A DNA stretch of 45,782 bases from Chara braunii (taxonomy: Eukaryota > Streptophyta > Charophyceae > Charales > Characeae): assembly GCA_003427395.1 (NCBI GenBank), contig BFEA01000956.1, forward strand, positions 45,130-90,911, read 5' to 3'. The position numbers and the translations under genes are program-made. Each line of letters starts with the position of its first letter. Within the stretch, counting starts at the first letter, position 1. The notes below the pieces were generated by a model, which worked only from the letters and a program-made list of their open reading frames with translations, ran no database searches and was not told the DNA's origin. This document shows positions 20,797 through 30,595 of the stretch, piece by piece.

Positions 20797-22071
20797 ATTT
20801 TTCTTTGCATAGAAACGATTTTGGCGGGGATCAGGTCGCGTAATGGTATTGGACTCGCTGTGGCGTCCAGTGGGATAGCGATGACTCTTTTGACCGGTGG
20901 TCGAACATTTGACTCACGATTTCGAACAGCTTTGAAACCTGATAACACGCGTCCTTTTAATATTCCGAAACAGGGTGATCTTGCGGAACTTATCCGCCGT
21001 GCTGACTTGATCGTTTAGGATGAGGCTCCGATGAGTAACAAGTTCCACTTGGAAGCTCTTTACATTACGCTTCGAGATCTCTGTATCAGTAACCTCCCGT
21101 TTGGAGGAAAGTTTTTGCTTCTTTCTGGGGACTTTCGACAGGTTTTGCCCGTTGTGAATCACGGGTCTCGAGCGCAGCAAATTGATGCCTCTATTAAAAT
21201 ATCTTCTTCGTGGAAACTCTTTGAGGTTCATTGCCTGACTGAGAATATGCGGATCTTAAGTTTAGGGGATGATCCAATGACGCGAATGTATGACGCGTTT
21301 TTGATGCGTATTGGGAATGGGGATCATATTCGTTTTCTTCCTAATGAACCTGTCATGGTCAAATTGCCGCGTGAGATTTGTACTGATAAACCTATTCGTG
21401 ATTTGATTTCGTGGACGTTTGACGATGTATGTGAACACGTTGGGGATGCTGACTATTTTTATGCTTGATTGATTCTTTGCGCTACCAATGACGATGTGGG
21501 GTGTGTTAACGATATGGTTCTGAACGATTTCCCCGGCGAGATGCGTGAAAGTTATAGTGTTGATTACCCTGCTTCTGATGATCACGAACTTGCTATCCAA
21601 CATGAGTTCTTAAATTCTCTCAATGAGTTTGGTCTTCCGCCTCACAAATTGCGCTTGAAAATTGGTGCGCCTTTGATGTTGTTGCGCAATTTGTCGCCCA
21701 AACAAGGACTTTGCAATGGCACAAAATTAATTCTTAAAAAGATTATTGATGATGATTTGTTGGAAGTGACCATAATGCGTACCGGTGAAACGACACTGAT
21801 CCCCAAAATCAATTTAACAAGTGATGGTGAAACCACGGGGTTTAAATGAAGTAGAAGGCAGTTCCCCAATCGTCTTGCGTTTGCTGCGACCATTAAAAAG
21901 TCGCAAGGACAAACTGTCTCTCGTGCCGGGGTTTGGTTGCGCAAACCGGTTTTTGCACATGACCAGTTGTTTGTTGCTTTGTCGCGCGTTGGTCATCTCA
22001 ACAACATTCGTGTTGTGTTGCCCGACAAAACGTTCATCACCAAAAATATCGTTTATTACGAATTTTTGTAA
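20797..22071 (+). pseudogene. Helitron Pif1-type helicase domain, nonsense-riddled
   Basis: This is the C-terminal SF1 helicase of the same protein in the same frame. Motifs in order: DEAPM (Walker B, 21019-21033, preceded by TAG where the family has Trp), GDFRQVLPV (21130-21156), LTENMR, KKSQGQT and LFVALSR near the end. In-frame stops are TAG 21016-21018, TGA 21466-21468 and TGA 21847-21849. Each lies inside conserved sequence and is one transition from a plausible codon (TGG or CGA). The true C-terminus is probably TAA 22069-22071. No frameshift is needed across the whole domain. The enzyme is inactive here for lack of Walker A and an open frame. Confidence 0.85.
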
Positions 22072-22226
22072 TGATTTCTTCTCCTTGGTCGTATATATCT
22101 CTTTCGGACGAGTTGCCAGGACATGCGCGTCACTTTTTGAATGAGTTCTTCTCTTTTGTCGTATATATCTCTTCCGGTTGATCGGTGTTGAATTTTGGTA
22201 AACTTATTTTCTTTTTTTCCCCGCAG
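22072..22226 (+). other. Spacer with short duplication and splice-acceptor-like end
   Basis: Two copies of a ~40-base segment containing TCGTATATATCTCTTYCGG lie at about 22079-22115 and 22146-22180. The stretch ends in a pyrimidine run and CCGCAG (22221-22226), an excellent 3' splice site. Coding-quality sequence begins immediately after it. Confidence 0.5.
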
Positions 22227-23032
22227 GCGACTCTGAACTGCACCATACCTATGGGACACGCGCTCAAACGAAAAAGAGGAAACGAACCGTCAATAACAAT
22301 ACAATTGATGGTGCTGTGAATGTTACATCTGGACAACAAGGGGCTCTGTCAAGGCGATCAAGGAATAAAAAAAAACAAGATACATCGGATAATGAAAATG
22401 AACATACTGGTGTCCATGATATTGTGCCCGATGGAGTTGAAGGTGCCCATCAACAAGCGAGCACCCTCGACGATGCTGAAAAAATGCATGTTGACTTTTA
22501 TGACGATGGTTATGATCGGCGTGACAAATCTGTGCCTATTTTTTCATTGGGTTTGGCTGGTAAGTCTCTGCTCGATGATGACAAAGATGATAGCGATACG
22601 AGTGATTCTCAAGCGATTGATTCTACATCCAAGCGTAATCATCTTCCTCAGGAAAAAAATCTCGTGGGTTCAACTCCAATTGGTGAGTTGACCCTCCAAA
22701 ATCATCAGATGAAGGAAAAAAATGCTCACTGTCAAACTTCATTCGGAGTTCGTGACAAGTTGGAACAACTCCATTCTGAGGTATTGGGAGATGAATTTGT
22801 CACTCATGGAGTTGTTGGAGATGTTTGTGCTCGTGATTCATGTTCGCAATCTCAACACTCTGCACAAAGAAAGAAATCATCCACCGTTCCGGCAACTACA
22901 ATCATGGGCATGCGAGTTCAACAATTAACACAACTGATAATGTGTGTTCAACTGGAATGCTCGAGCGTGCGTTCGCTACGAATAGGGAGGAACGGCAACC
23001 GGTTGTTAGTGAAACGGCAACTCAGGTTTTGA
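22227..23032 (+). pseudogene. Helitron-linked accessory gene, part 1
   Basis: Unrecognised protein. Coding quality starts right after the acceptor-like CCGCAG with a basic, nuclear-signal-like TKKRKRT, then an acidic hydrophilic region (DDDKDDSDTSDSQ) and ARDSCSQSQHSAQ. The useful frame changes at about 22900: downstream, the +1 frame carries the better sequence while this one runs to a stop at 23030-23032. It sits 155 bases after the helicase stop on the same strand, which suggests cargo or an additional ORF of the Helitron. Function unknown. Confidence 0.45.
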
Positions 23033-23330
23033 GAGCGTTGGATGACATCTGTACCGATGAACTTGCACCTCTTCTGTTTCGTGGACCACTCCCTAGACGT
23101 GCACGGGTTCACGATTCGTGCTCGCAATCTCAACACAGTCAACGCGAAAGAGATGTTTGCACCACATCACAACCACAAAATCCTTCAACTGTTATTGTGG
23201 TGCTTCATGATAAGGGTGCACCCACAATCGACACTCCGAATCCGCGCGCTTACCTTGGCAAATGGTTCGACGATGCGAAGAAGGTTGACCTGCAAAAAGT
23301 TTTAACTGAGGTGTTTTTGAAATGTTTGTC
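22890..23330 (+). pseudogene. Helitron-linked accessory gene, part 2
   Basis: Second register of the same unrecognised gene. It contains a second copy of the peptide motif seen in part 1 (DSCSQSQHSQRER after ARDSCSQSQHSAQ), so the gene has an internal repeat of about 290 bases. It continues with AYLGKWFDDAKKVDLQKVLTEVFL. The frame shifts again at the T-rich GTGTTTTTGAAATG (about 23311-23324), where a single-base indel in the T run would explain the switch. Confidence 0.45.
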
Positions 23331-24101
23331 CAAACTGCGAGCGTTGCAAAGGATGAAAATATATGGGAAAAGGTTTTGGACTGGGAAAGAAGCAAACTCA
23401 CAGATATGTGGTTGGAACGAAAATCCCCTGGGACTCTTCCTTCAAACCCATTGAATGTTTCAGATTTGGAGGCTTTTTGGATGTTACAATCCCTTTTGCA
23501 GGACGAGTTCATTGCTCTGTCTAATGAGGAGATCGCTAGGATGACCTTTGATTTGCCATATTTTCTGACAGAAGGGACTATTCCCCAACCTTTTTTCAGA
23601 TATGCACGGATACAACGCCTTTTAAAAAGAATTCCTCTGATGGTTCCTTCTTCCGCTCCTCATTCCGCTCTGGTCCGTAGACTCCCCCTTCCAGCAGCAT
23701 CTCCTACAACTTTTCAACTTCTTCCGGATTATGCTTCCCCATCCACTATGTCAACGCCGATTGTCACTACTTCTGTTGTTGTTTCTGCTTCGCCTGCCGC
23801 TACGGCTACTCCATCTCCTTTCGGTTGTATTGTACCCGCTCCCACGCCGTCGAGAGACCATCTCCATGTCTATACAGGACCCTTGGAACAACCAAGTTCT
23901 TCTAATTTTAACATTGCGATCTATGACTCTCTTGAATCTATTGCTCCCAAAAAGACACTTGCACACCTGTCCTATCTTGACAGTTCTCGCAGGGTGGAAG
24001 ATATTGTGGAAGCTGCAACACATTTGAATACGAACATGAACACTTGGAGATGTGTGGATGTTGCCATTCATCTCGATTACAATCGACAAAGACAAACTTG
24101 A
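23322..24101 (+). pseudogene. Helitron-linked accessory gene, part 3
   Basis: Third register of the unrecognised gene: 260 codons with clear coding character (ENIWEKVLDWERSKLTDMW, LQDEFIALSNEEIARMTFDLP), then a Pro/Ser/Thr-rich linker (residues about 110-175), then a folded-looking end (FNIAIYDSLESIAPKKTLAHL). The YDSL segment vaguely recalls Ulp1-type cysteine proteases encoded by some plant transposons. The catalytic His-Trp and the Cys box are not visible, so I do not assign it. The frame stops at 24099-24101; short coding-like stretches continue to about 24190 in other frames. Confidence 0.45.
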
Positions 24102-24397
24102 TTCGAAACTTTTGAGGAGTATCATCGCAAAGTATTTCAACAAGTTTCTATTCGTGAGCTGCTGCAAGAGTACCGTTCCAATGAAGGAAGTTGATATCTC
24201 TACTAAGAGAGATAGGAAGAGAGAGGTGTTGATTGGGCTGTCGTTCATACGTTGCCTGAATCATAATTTTGTTGATGGTCAACTTTTCTTTCGGTTAAGT
24301 AATTGTCGTTACAAGACAGATATAAAGAGAGAGATAAATAAAGGCGTCCAAACATATAGAGAGATAGCGATAGAGAGATGGCGACAGATAGATAGAT

Positions 24398-24400
24398 AGA

Positions 24401-24476
<76 letters not shown>
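24398..24476. repeat. (GA)n microsatellite at left gap edge
   Basis: Nearly pure GA from 24398 to the first N at 24477, preceded by GATA repeats. Note the complementary (TC)n on the other side of the gap. Confidence 0.95.
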
Positions 24477-24838
24477 NNNNNNNNNNNNNNNNNNNNNNNN
24501 NNNNNNNNNNNNNNNNNNNNNNNNNNNNNNNNNNNNNNNNNNNNNNNNNNNNNNNNNNNNNNNNNNNNNNNNNNNNNNNNNNNNNNNNNNNNNNNNNNNN
24601 NNNNNNNNNNNNNNNNNNNNNNNNNNNNNNNNNNNNNNNNNNNNNNNNNNNNNNNNNNNNNNNNNNNNNNNNNNNNNNNNNNNNNNNNNNNNNNNNNNNN
24701 NNNNNNNNNNNNNNNNNNNNNNNNNNNNNNNNNNNNNNNNNNNNNNNNNNNNNNNNNNNNNNNNNNNNNNNNNNNNNNNNNNNNNNNNNNNNNNNNNNNN
24801 NNNNNNNNNNNNNNNNNNNNNNNNNNNNNNNNNNNNNN
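24477..24838. other. Assembly gap (362 N)
   Basis: A run of N between a GA tract on the left and a TC tract on the right. Confidence 1.
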
Positions 24839-24901
<63 letters not shown>

Positions 24902-25365
24902 TTTTTCCTTTCTTTTTGTCTCTCTTTGTTTGCACATGTGTCTCCTCGCCCTTTCTCCTATTTTTTTTGTTGGATTTCTCGATTTGTCACTTTCTTCAAT
25001 TCCTCACTTTCTTTGGTCTTTTCTTGGTGCTCTCTCCCTCTCTTGATTGTTTGTTTGAATTTATGCGAGTGCTCTGTGTCAGGTTGCCTACAACATTTCT
25101 TACTTTTGCGGGCATTGCGCGCACCGCCCCCACCCCGGGCGCTAAGTTGTTTTCTTACTCCTTTATGTCTCTCTATCTGTATCTCTTTTCTTACTCATCT
25201 ATGTCTCTTTATTTGTGTCTCTCTATCTCTCTCTCCCTCATTTCTCCCTCTCTCTCTCCCTTTCTCTGTCTCTCCATCCATCTTTCATTTCTTAAATTCG
25301 TTAATTGTACTCAAATTTGGCAGTTGGTTTGAGCCTAATTTTTTTTTTTTTTTTTTTTTTTTTTT
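24839..25365. repeat. (TC)n microsatellite, pyrimidine-rich tract and poly-T
   Basis: Pure TC repeat to 24898, then about 440 bases of CT-rich sequence and a T homopolymer at about 25339-25365. Frames across it give Ser/Leu/Phe strings. A GC-rich patch at about 25105-25145 resembles 25367-25395 (GGGYATTGCSCGCACYG). 25366-25631 holds short GCAGGTGSGCGATACC duplications (about 25500 and 25533) but no gene. Confidence 0.85.
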
Positions 25366-25631
25366 GCGGGTTATTGCCCGCACTGACCGCACTTTGGGCA
25401 CTTAGCTAGTTGTCATTATAGTATTACGGGGAACCCCATAGCAACCACATCCGTGCTCAAGCCTCCAACAAGGGAGCATGCGGGAGCTGCACCCACCAGC
25501 AGGTGCGATACCCCTGCTACAGCAGGTGGGCGATACCTGCCAGGGGTAAACCGGTAGCATCAGGACCTACAGTAGCTTCTTCTATGGGCCAGTCACTGTG
25601 CCTGACAAAGACTTGATGAAGACTACAACTA

Positions 25632-25736
25632 CCGTCTTCACCCGAATAGAACGCCCAGTCATTATCACTGTATCTAGACTGAAAGTTGCACCAAGTACAC
25701 CCATAATGACCGGGCGTTCTATTTGGGTGAAGACGG
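25632..25736. mobile_element. MITE copy 1 (105 bp, TA-flanked)
   Basis: 34-bp terminal inverted repeats at 25632-25665 and 25703-25736 with two mismatches, starting CCGTCTTCACCC. TA on each side (25630-25631 and 25737-25738) fits a Tc1/mariner-type target duplication. The unique centre (ACTGTATCTAGACTGAAAGT...) fixes its orientation. Confidence 0.9.
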
Positions 25737-25907
25737 TACGCAGACATTATGTGAAAAAAAAAACTAATTATCTTACAACTTGATCTTCCTCGGCGGTCCT
25801 ATCTTTTGCAGCTGTGTTCGACGTTTCGTCTTGTTTGGATTGGACTCGTAATTGCACCATGATTGTGGAAATTTTGCATAACTATCGTTTCTATTCACAG
25901 CAGGAGG

Positions 25908-26374
25908 GGATGTAGGAAAATGCACACATAACAATGCACACGTCACCGAGTAGTGAAAAAAAACAGTGGCTTAGATTGATGAAGATACATAGGAAGTAGT
26001 CACAGTCCAGCCAATCATCCCGTCAAACCCAATAATCCGCCAACAAACCGTCATACCCGCCGCCGGACTAATCGTCCTTTGGCGCAACCCAAGAGGTCAA
26101 AGCTATTGTCAACAATCTACTTATACTACTCGTAGGGGGCAGTCACTCATACAGACACAAACTGGGCCCAGTGCCAGAGAAACCAGGGGCACGGATCAAA
26201 CCCAAAAACCGGGTTCAGAACACCCGAAGGCCTGTCAGAGCAGGCTCTGTGGGCCTATAGTGGCCACAGTTGAACAAGAAAAAATTAAATCTCGCAAAGA
26301 AAGCAGCTAAGGCAAACTGCAGGCCTATATCCTATGAAAAAACAGAACAAACGACGAAAAGCAACGAAAAAGCA
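25908..26374 (-). repeat. Pseudo-LTR, 3' copy
   Basis: Direct repeat partner of 30775-31235, about 467 bp, beginning GGATGTAGGAAAATGCACAC on the plus strand. Differences from the other copy are mostly C/T and A/G. It contains a 6-base insertion (GTCACC region, about 25940). It lies downstream of the RT stop and would hold the 3' UTR signals. Confidence 0.9.
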
Positions 26375-26474
26375 ACACCCTATCCACAGATATCAGAAAA
26401 AAAAATGGTACCCTGCCCTCCCGGAAAGAGAGAAACAGGCCCTACTGATACAAGAGTCCAGAAGTTCACCCAGG

Positions 26475-26897
26475 TCAGTACAACAACTTAACAGTAAGCT
26501 TCCAGATATCGTCCCGCCGGAAGGCGAAGCGCTTGAGGACTTGTTTGAAGAAGACGTCAGGGAAATCCTTCAAAGAGAGCTCATGTCGCAATGCCCGCAC
26601 TCTGTTAGGAATCTCCAGACGGATCGAGGTGTTCTGGTCGATCCGATGAAGATACCCGCTGATGATGGCACTTTTTTGCCGTTTACAGCCCCAAGAAAAA
26701 TAAGACTGACCGTTCAGGAATTCCAGACGGTCGGAACAACGGAGGCGATCATCGTTTCTCGAGGTCTGGATACTGCCAATAAAAGGAAAATGCTGCGAGA
26801 CACGAATTTGGTAACCAAGAAAGTCCACGATATTGGTTCCAGTGTCGGTTTGCTTGAGCAACAGGTTCCTGGGATAGCAGGTCTGGAAAGCTTCCAG
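26475..26897 (-). pseudogene. Penelope-like RT, C-terminal segment after nonsense codon
   Basis: 141 codons in the same frame as the RT, running from just after TAA 26898-26900 to TGA 26475-26477. The sequence (NIVDFLGYQIRV, then basic helical segments such as RVRALRHELSLKDFPDVFFKQVLKRF) is what follows the palm in Penelope-type RTs, the thumb and connection region. Continuity of frame and composition shows the TAA is a mutation (CAA to TAA would restore Gln). Confidence 0.75.
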
Positions 26898-28660
26898 TTA
26901 TGCTCGATCGTCCCTGCCGCGGGAAGAAGCCATCAACACATCGTCCATCAGTCGCGTGGCAAAAATACAACGAGCAACCTTACCAATTCCACAGATAAAG
27001 TTGTGCTCAGAAAAGGCACATAGGATACATGCGAGGGGAGGGTTCGTGCTCTTCCCCATGGGTATCCCTATGTCCTGTTTCATCAGAACTCCTGTGGCAT
27101 GAAAATACGTGTGATCCAGTTCAAGAGAAACAAAGGATCGGATATCCGAGAGATAGAGTTTCCTCCAGTGATCACCTCCCGTAGATAGGCCAAAGTTGGA
27201 CCCCTTGCCCCGTGTATTAACACGTACAAACGAGTGGCCTTTATCACTGTGATACTGGATTAACCAGTCTAATGCTCGCCGAATATCGGCATGTGGGAGC
27301 TTCGTGAACATATCTTTAATGTCAAAAGAATAGGACTTGACAACACGATCAGCTCCGAGCTGGAGCATTTTCTTGTTGGCAGAGCTCAAATAGGCAGTCA
27401 TGTTCGAAACGGCTGACAGATTAAAGTGGCAATGTTTTGGGATCGTATTCAACAGATGATTCAAAGCTTTGGAGACAACACGACCGGTCGGAATCATTGG
27501 TTCATTGAAGGATGGACAAATAGGGCGATAACGGCAAAGATCTTTGTGTTTAGGTAGGATGTAAGCAGAGCCAAACTTGCCGTTACTGTCCGATTTTGCA
27601 AACTGTTTCAAACCTGCAGTGACAACGTCTTCACGGAGTTCCCGAAGCACAATGCTCTCGGGACAGTCCACAATACGGTAACCTGGATTGAGGACATATG
27701 TATCCATAATAGCCCTGTAGTACGTGAGAGGACACATAACCACCGTTTCGCGGGGATTCCGGTCCACGACAGTAAGGGCAAGACCCTCAAAACGATGCTT
27801 AATTGCTAGGACTTCGTGCAAAAACAGACAACGACTATTACTAGTTGCATGGGAAAAACAATTAGACAATACATCATCGCTGAAATAAGGTGGAGCCTCG
27901 ACACAGTTGACCCAGTTATTGAAGCCGGAACGCAGCTCCTCACGAAAGGAGGGTAGGCGATCATTAATACGTGCACAAGGCACGTTGTTGGCGTTGCTCA
28001 ACAGGGGGTGAATCCCTTCGAGCTCGCTGAGCCGAAACAAAACACGGTTATCCGAGCGTGGGAGATCAAGACCTGCGCAAGTGCAAGTCAGCACAGTGCG
28101 TGTCGAAAGACTACGCATGTTGTGCAAAACATCGGCAATAGTCGGATTTTTAGTCCCGACTATCCGAACCTTCTTCCGTGCTCGGTGCAGAAAGCACATC
28201 GGCAAATTTTGAAGCATAATGGCGTCGTTCACCACTTTACGAACTTCAGAGATGATGATATGGTCATCGAAAGGAATGCGAAAAATCAAATCTGCACTAA
28301 GATTCAAACCAAAGCGATCACGAAAGCAACGTGAAAGGAGGCGGCGCAAGTACTTGCGGGTAGACTTCCGAGAGAAATCCTTGATGACTCGATAAATGCG
28401 CAAGAAGGATCTCATACCCCAATTACGCAGAGTTGAGACTTTTCGAGGATTTCGAAGGATTCCAATCAAAAGTTTCTTAAGATAGCCACTGCGCGCGGAC
28501 CATTTACACTCATATGAAACCGAGAAACAACCTCCCGTTTGTAGCAACAACTTACAATCCTTCAGACAGAAGGTACCAGATGTGTGCACCAGCTTCGTAT
28601 TACCAAAGGCCCTGACCAACTTACCCCAGCTAGGCAGCTAGGCTGCCAGATGTTGCCCGG
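26898..28660 (-). pseudogene. Penelope-like reverse transcriptase
   Basis: Copies element RNA into DNA primed at a nick. In the 573-codon segment read from 28619, conserved RT blocks are: a fingers region SAYILPKHKDLCRYRPI (about 351-367), motif A YSFDIKDMF with Asp433, motif B GIPMGKSTNPPLA (518-530) and motif C LMDDVL with Asp559-Asp560. All three catalytic aspartates are present. Two lesions break it: an 8-bp tandem duplication at 28627-28642 that shifts the frame relative to the endonuclease, and TAA at 26898-26900, ten codons past motif C. The TTG at 28619 is not a credible start; the RT is continuous with the upstream nuclease. Confidence 0.9.
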
Positions 28661-29344
28661 TTGAATGCAAAATTCCACTAGATGGTTCCCGGATTTCAGG
28701 ATACTGTCAAAAAAGGCATAAAAATCCACCAACCATTCGGATGCAGTCAGTACCCTGAATCGGATCAGATTCCAAGTGCAATTAGAGACAGTAGAAACAG
28801 TAGCCTCCTTCCCCTTGGCGCGCTCCCTCCTACCGGCTTTGCTCTTACTACGCTTAGTACCCTTTTTTGAGCACCCACTAGTATTCAAGAAAGGGGAGCA
28901 CAACTTAATGTAGACACTCTCCAATTTTTCCAATTCGCTGCCTACGAAGATATCAACAGGAAGCAACAGATAGTTCCCGATCCCAAAATTAACTAACCAG
29001 CGGTGGAAGTGCGACGGCTTACGATTACGGTAGGCATACAAATGTTCCCTCCATCTGGTATCGACGTTCCGAGTAGATTTACCAATGTAAAACAATTTAC
29101 AAAAGGGCGAAACCCCAACGTATACACAATCGGTAAGATCTAGGAAATCAAGGCCATGTCGGTCATATAAGTTCAGCCAGTGCTCAACAAACTTACTCGC
29201 CCAACGAATCTGCTTCAGTACAGCTAGCAGGAGGAAGACAAGGCGCAATAACTTCTCAAGGCTCTTATCTACCTTCGAGGATGCACAACGGAGATGGGTA
29301 AGGAAACGACAAACCTTCCATAGTTGCGGAGCTGATAACGGTTT
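28562..29344 (-). CDS. GIY-YIG endonuclease domain of Penelope-like element
   Basis: Nicks target DNA for element insertion. The frame opens right after TGA 29345-29347 with KPLSAPQLWKVCRFL and no ATG, so it is probably expressed as part of a longer protein. Numbered from 29248: VYVG (42-45) and FYIG (53-56) form the signature, followed by Arg65 in TRWREHL and the acidic block LEKLESVYIKLCSPFLNT with the expected catalytic Glu and following Asn. A basic linker (KKGTKRSKSKAGRRERAKGK) and a hydrophobic segment lead to the RT. The reading frame is lost at the 8-bp duplication (28627-28642). Without one duplicate the nuclease would run directly into the RT frame. Confidence 0.85.
   Translation of the reverse strand, partial: KPLSAPQLWKVCRFLTHLRCASSKVDKSLEKLLRLVFLLLAVLKQIRWASKFVEHWLNLYDRHGLDFLDLTDCVYVGVSPFCKLFYIGKSTRNVDTRWREHLYAYRNRKPSHFHRWLVNFGIGNYLLLPVDIFVGSELEKLESVYIKLCSPFLNTSGCSKKGTKRSKSKAGRRERAKGKEATVSTVSNCTWNLIRFRVLTASEWLVDFYAFFDSILKSGNHLVEFCIQPGNIWQPSCLAGVSWSGPLVIRSWCTHLVPSV
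28627..28642. repeat. 8-bp tandem duplication causing frameshift
   Basis: CAGCTAGG occurs twice back to back at 28627-28634 and 28635-28642. Eight bases shift the frame by two. Counting only one copy puts nuclease and RT in one register across the junction. Confidence 0.85.
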
Positions 29345-30595
29345 TCACCCTGCGCTTGCAGTTGCTTCCTCCTGGTCGACATGCGTGTCATCTGAAATCG
29401 CGATGTGTTCAATTCGGGCCAGCGCGGTGGAGAATGCCCGTTCGGTCATATGATCGACAATATCGAAGATCACTTCGATCTTCTTATCATAGTGAATGTC
29501 CTCCTCTCGACAGATGCGTTGCAGTTCGGTGGCATCCAGATCCTTCAGCTCGCGAAGGGCGTTGTCTCGGTAGCGCAGGCGCTCCAGGGAGACCTTCGAG
29601 AGTGGCGTCGAGATCGGAGTCCGCTTCTGCGTCGGGGTGCGTTTCTTGGACAACGGAGTGGCAATCTTCTTGGAGGCAGACGTCGGCGTAAGTCCCCCAC
29701 CTCCCTTCTTGGACTTCGATCTGGTCAATCGGCCAGTAAGTTTGACTGGCTTCAAGATACCCCGCTTAGGGGTACGTTTAGCTGGCTGCTCCATAGGTGG
29801 GCTCGGGTCTTCAAACGCCGGTTCGGGCCCTCGTTTCCGCTTCTCCGTGATAGTCAAACGCTCTGCACGAGCGCTAAGCTCTTGTGTAACGCTAGTGTCA
29901 CTGCCTTCCGCCGAGCTAGGGGAAGAAACATCGTCTCCGGATTTGTATGTCACCTTCTTCTTACCACGCTCAAAGCGTGTAGGCACAGCCACGACCTGGT
30001 GCAGGCGCTGAACCAGGCGGTCCTCCAAATCGCCAACGTGCATGGCTAACTGGATCTGGAGGTCCTTCTGCATCTCCGCACGTCTCTCGTCTTCGATTAT
30101 CTTCTTCTGCTGCCGCTTCCAAGCCTTCTTCTCCGCAGCGATACGTTCCTCCTCCAGACGTGCAGCTTCCTCCGCCTCCCGTCGTCGGGCTTCCTCCTTA
30201 TCCAATTTCTTCTTCAATTTTTGCTCCTTCTTCGCCCGTTGTGCGGCATAATGCTCCTCCATAGCAGCGACGCTCTTACCAAGCTTCGAGATGGTACCAC
30301 GAATCTCCGGATCCAGGTTAGGAGACAACTCATGTCTCTTCGATTCATGTCTCCTAGGCGATCTGGTACGTCGTGAATCCGTAGATGTCGATGGTCTAGC
30401 GCTAGGATAGCGCTTACTCCTGTTCGGGCACTGATTTGCGTAGTGCCCGACTTCATTGCAAGCGAAACATGTTGGAGGCCGGTAAGGTCTTCGGTCTCCT
30501 GGATCATACGCGGGATCCCTGTCTCTCCGCTTGCGGTCCCAATCGCCCCACTCGCGTTCCCGCTCGTTCCGGTCATGCTGACCTTGTGATGACAT
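29345..30595 (-). CDS. Gag-like CCHC / coiled-coil / SAP-like ORF of Penelope-like element
   Basis: 416 codons with a real ATG at 30593-30595. Order: an Arg/Asp-rich N-terminus; a perfect CCHC knuckle CFACNEVGHYANQC (residues 43-56); an Arg/Ser region; a long Lys/Glu/Ala coiled coil (about 105-205); a basic Pro/Thr/Ser/Lys region (about 240-340); and a C-terminal SAP-like helix pair (LDATELQRICREEDIHYDKKIEVIFDI... around 352-380). Such a protein could bind element RNA and DNA, in the manner of LINE ORF1 or Gag. It lies inside the pseudo-LTRs and its TGA (29345-29347, context GCA GGG TGA AAA CCG) is followed in frame by the nuclease-RT. The stop may be a mutation (CGA or TGG), a readthrough site or, less likely, a selenocysteine codon. 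Confidence 0.8.
   Translation of the reverse strand: MSSQGQHDRNEREREWGDWDRKRRDRDPAYDPGDRRPYRPPTCFACNEVGHYANQCPNRSKRYPSARPSTSTDSRRTRSPRRHESKRHELSPNLDPEIRGTISKLGKSVAAMEEHYAAQRAKKEQKLKKKLDKEEARRREAEEAARLEEERIAAEKKAWKRQQKKIIEDERRAEMQKDLQIQLAMHVGDLEDRLVQRLHQVVAVPTRFERGKKKVTYKSGDDVSSPSSAEGSDTSVTQELSARAERLTITEKRKRGPEPAFEDPSPPMEQPAKRTPKRGILKPVKLTGRLTRSKSKKGGGGLTPTSASKKIATPLSKKRTPTQKRTPISTPLSKVSLERLRYRDNALRELKDLDATELQRICREEDIHYDKKIEVIFDIVDHMTERAFSTALARIEHIAISDDTHVDQEEATASAG

Larger units (their letters stand above)
16582..22071 (+). mobile_element. Helitron core (Rep-helicase), degenerate
   Basis: This envelope covers the Rep-helicase coding part of a rolling-circle transposon. The termini (5' TC, 3' hairpin plus CTRR) were not located. 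AT-rich sequence upstream and the accessory frames to 24101 may belong to it. Confidence 0.7.

Noticed and set aside
16582-22071. Recoded stops (alternative genetic code or programmed readthrough) in the Helitron
   Set aside because: All three stop codons occur, at conserved Trp, Arg or Gln positions, and Walker A is also destroyed; decay is simpler.
23322-24101. Ulp1-like cysteine protease
   Set aside because: Only a YDSL-like segment fits; the His-Trp and Cys boxes are not visible.
24245-24937. Frames across gap 2
   Set aside because: N run plus (TC)n; no coding content.
26334-27023. 229-codon plus-strand frame
   Set aside because: Antisense of the Penelope-like RT C-terminal region and pseudo-LTR; no motif of its own.
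29356-30251. Plus-strand frames opposite the gag-like ORF
   Set aside because: Shadows of the minus-strand gene, which has the ATG, the knuckle and the coiled coil.
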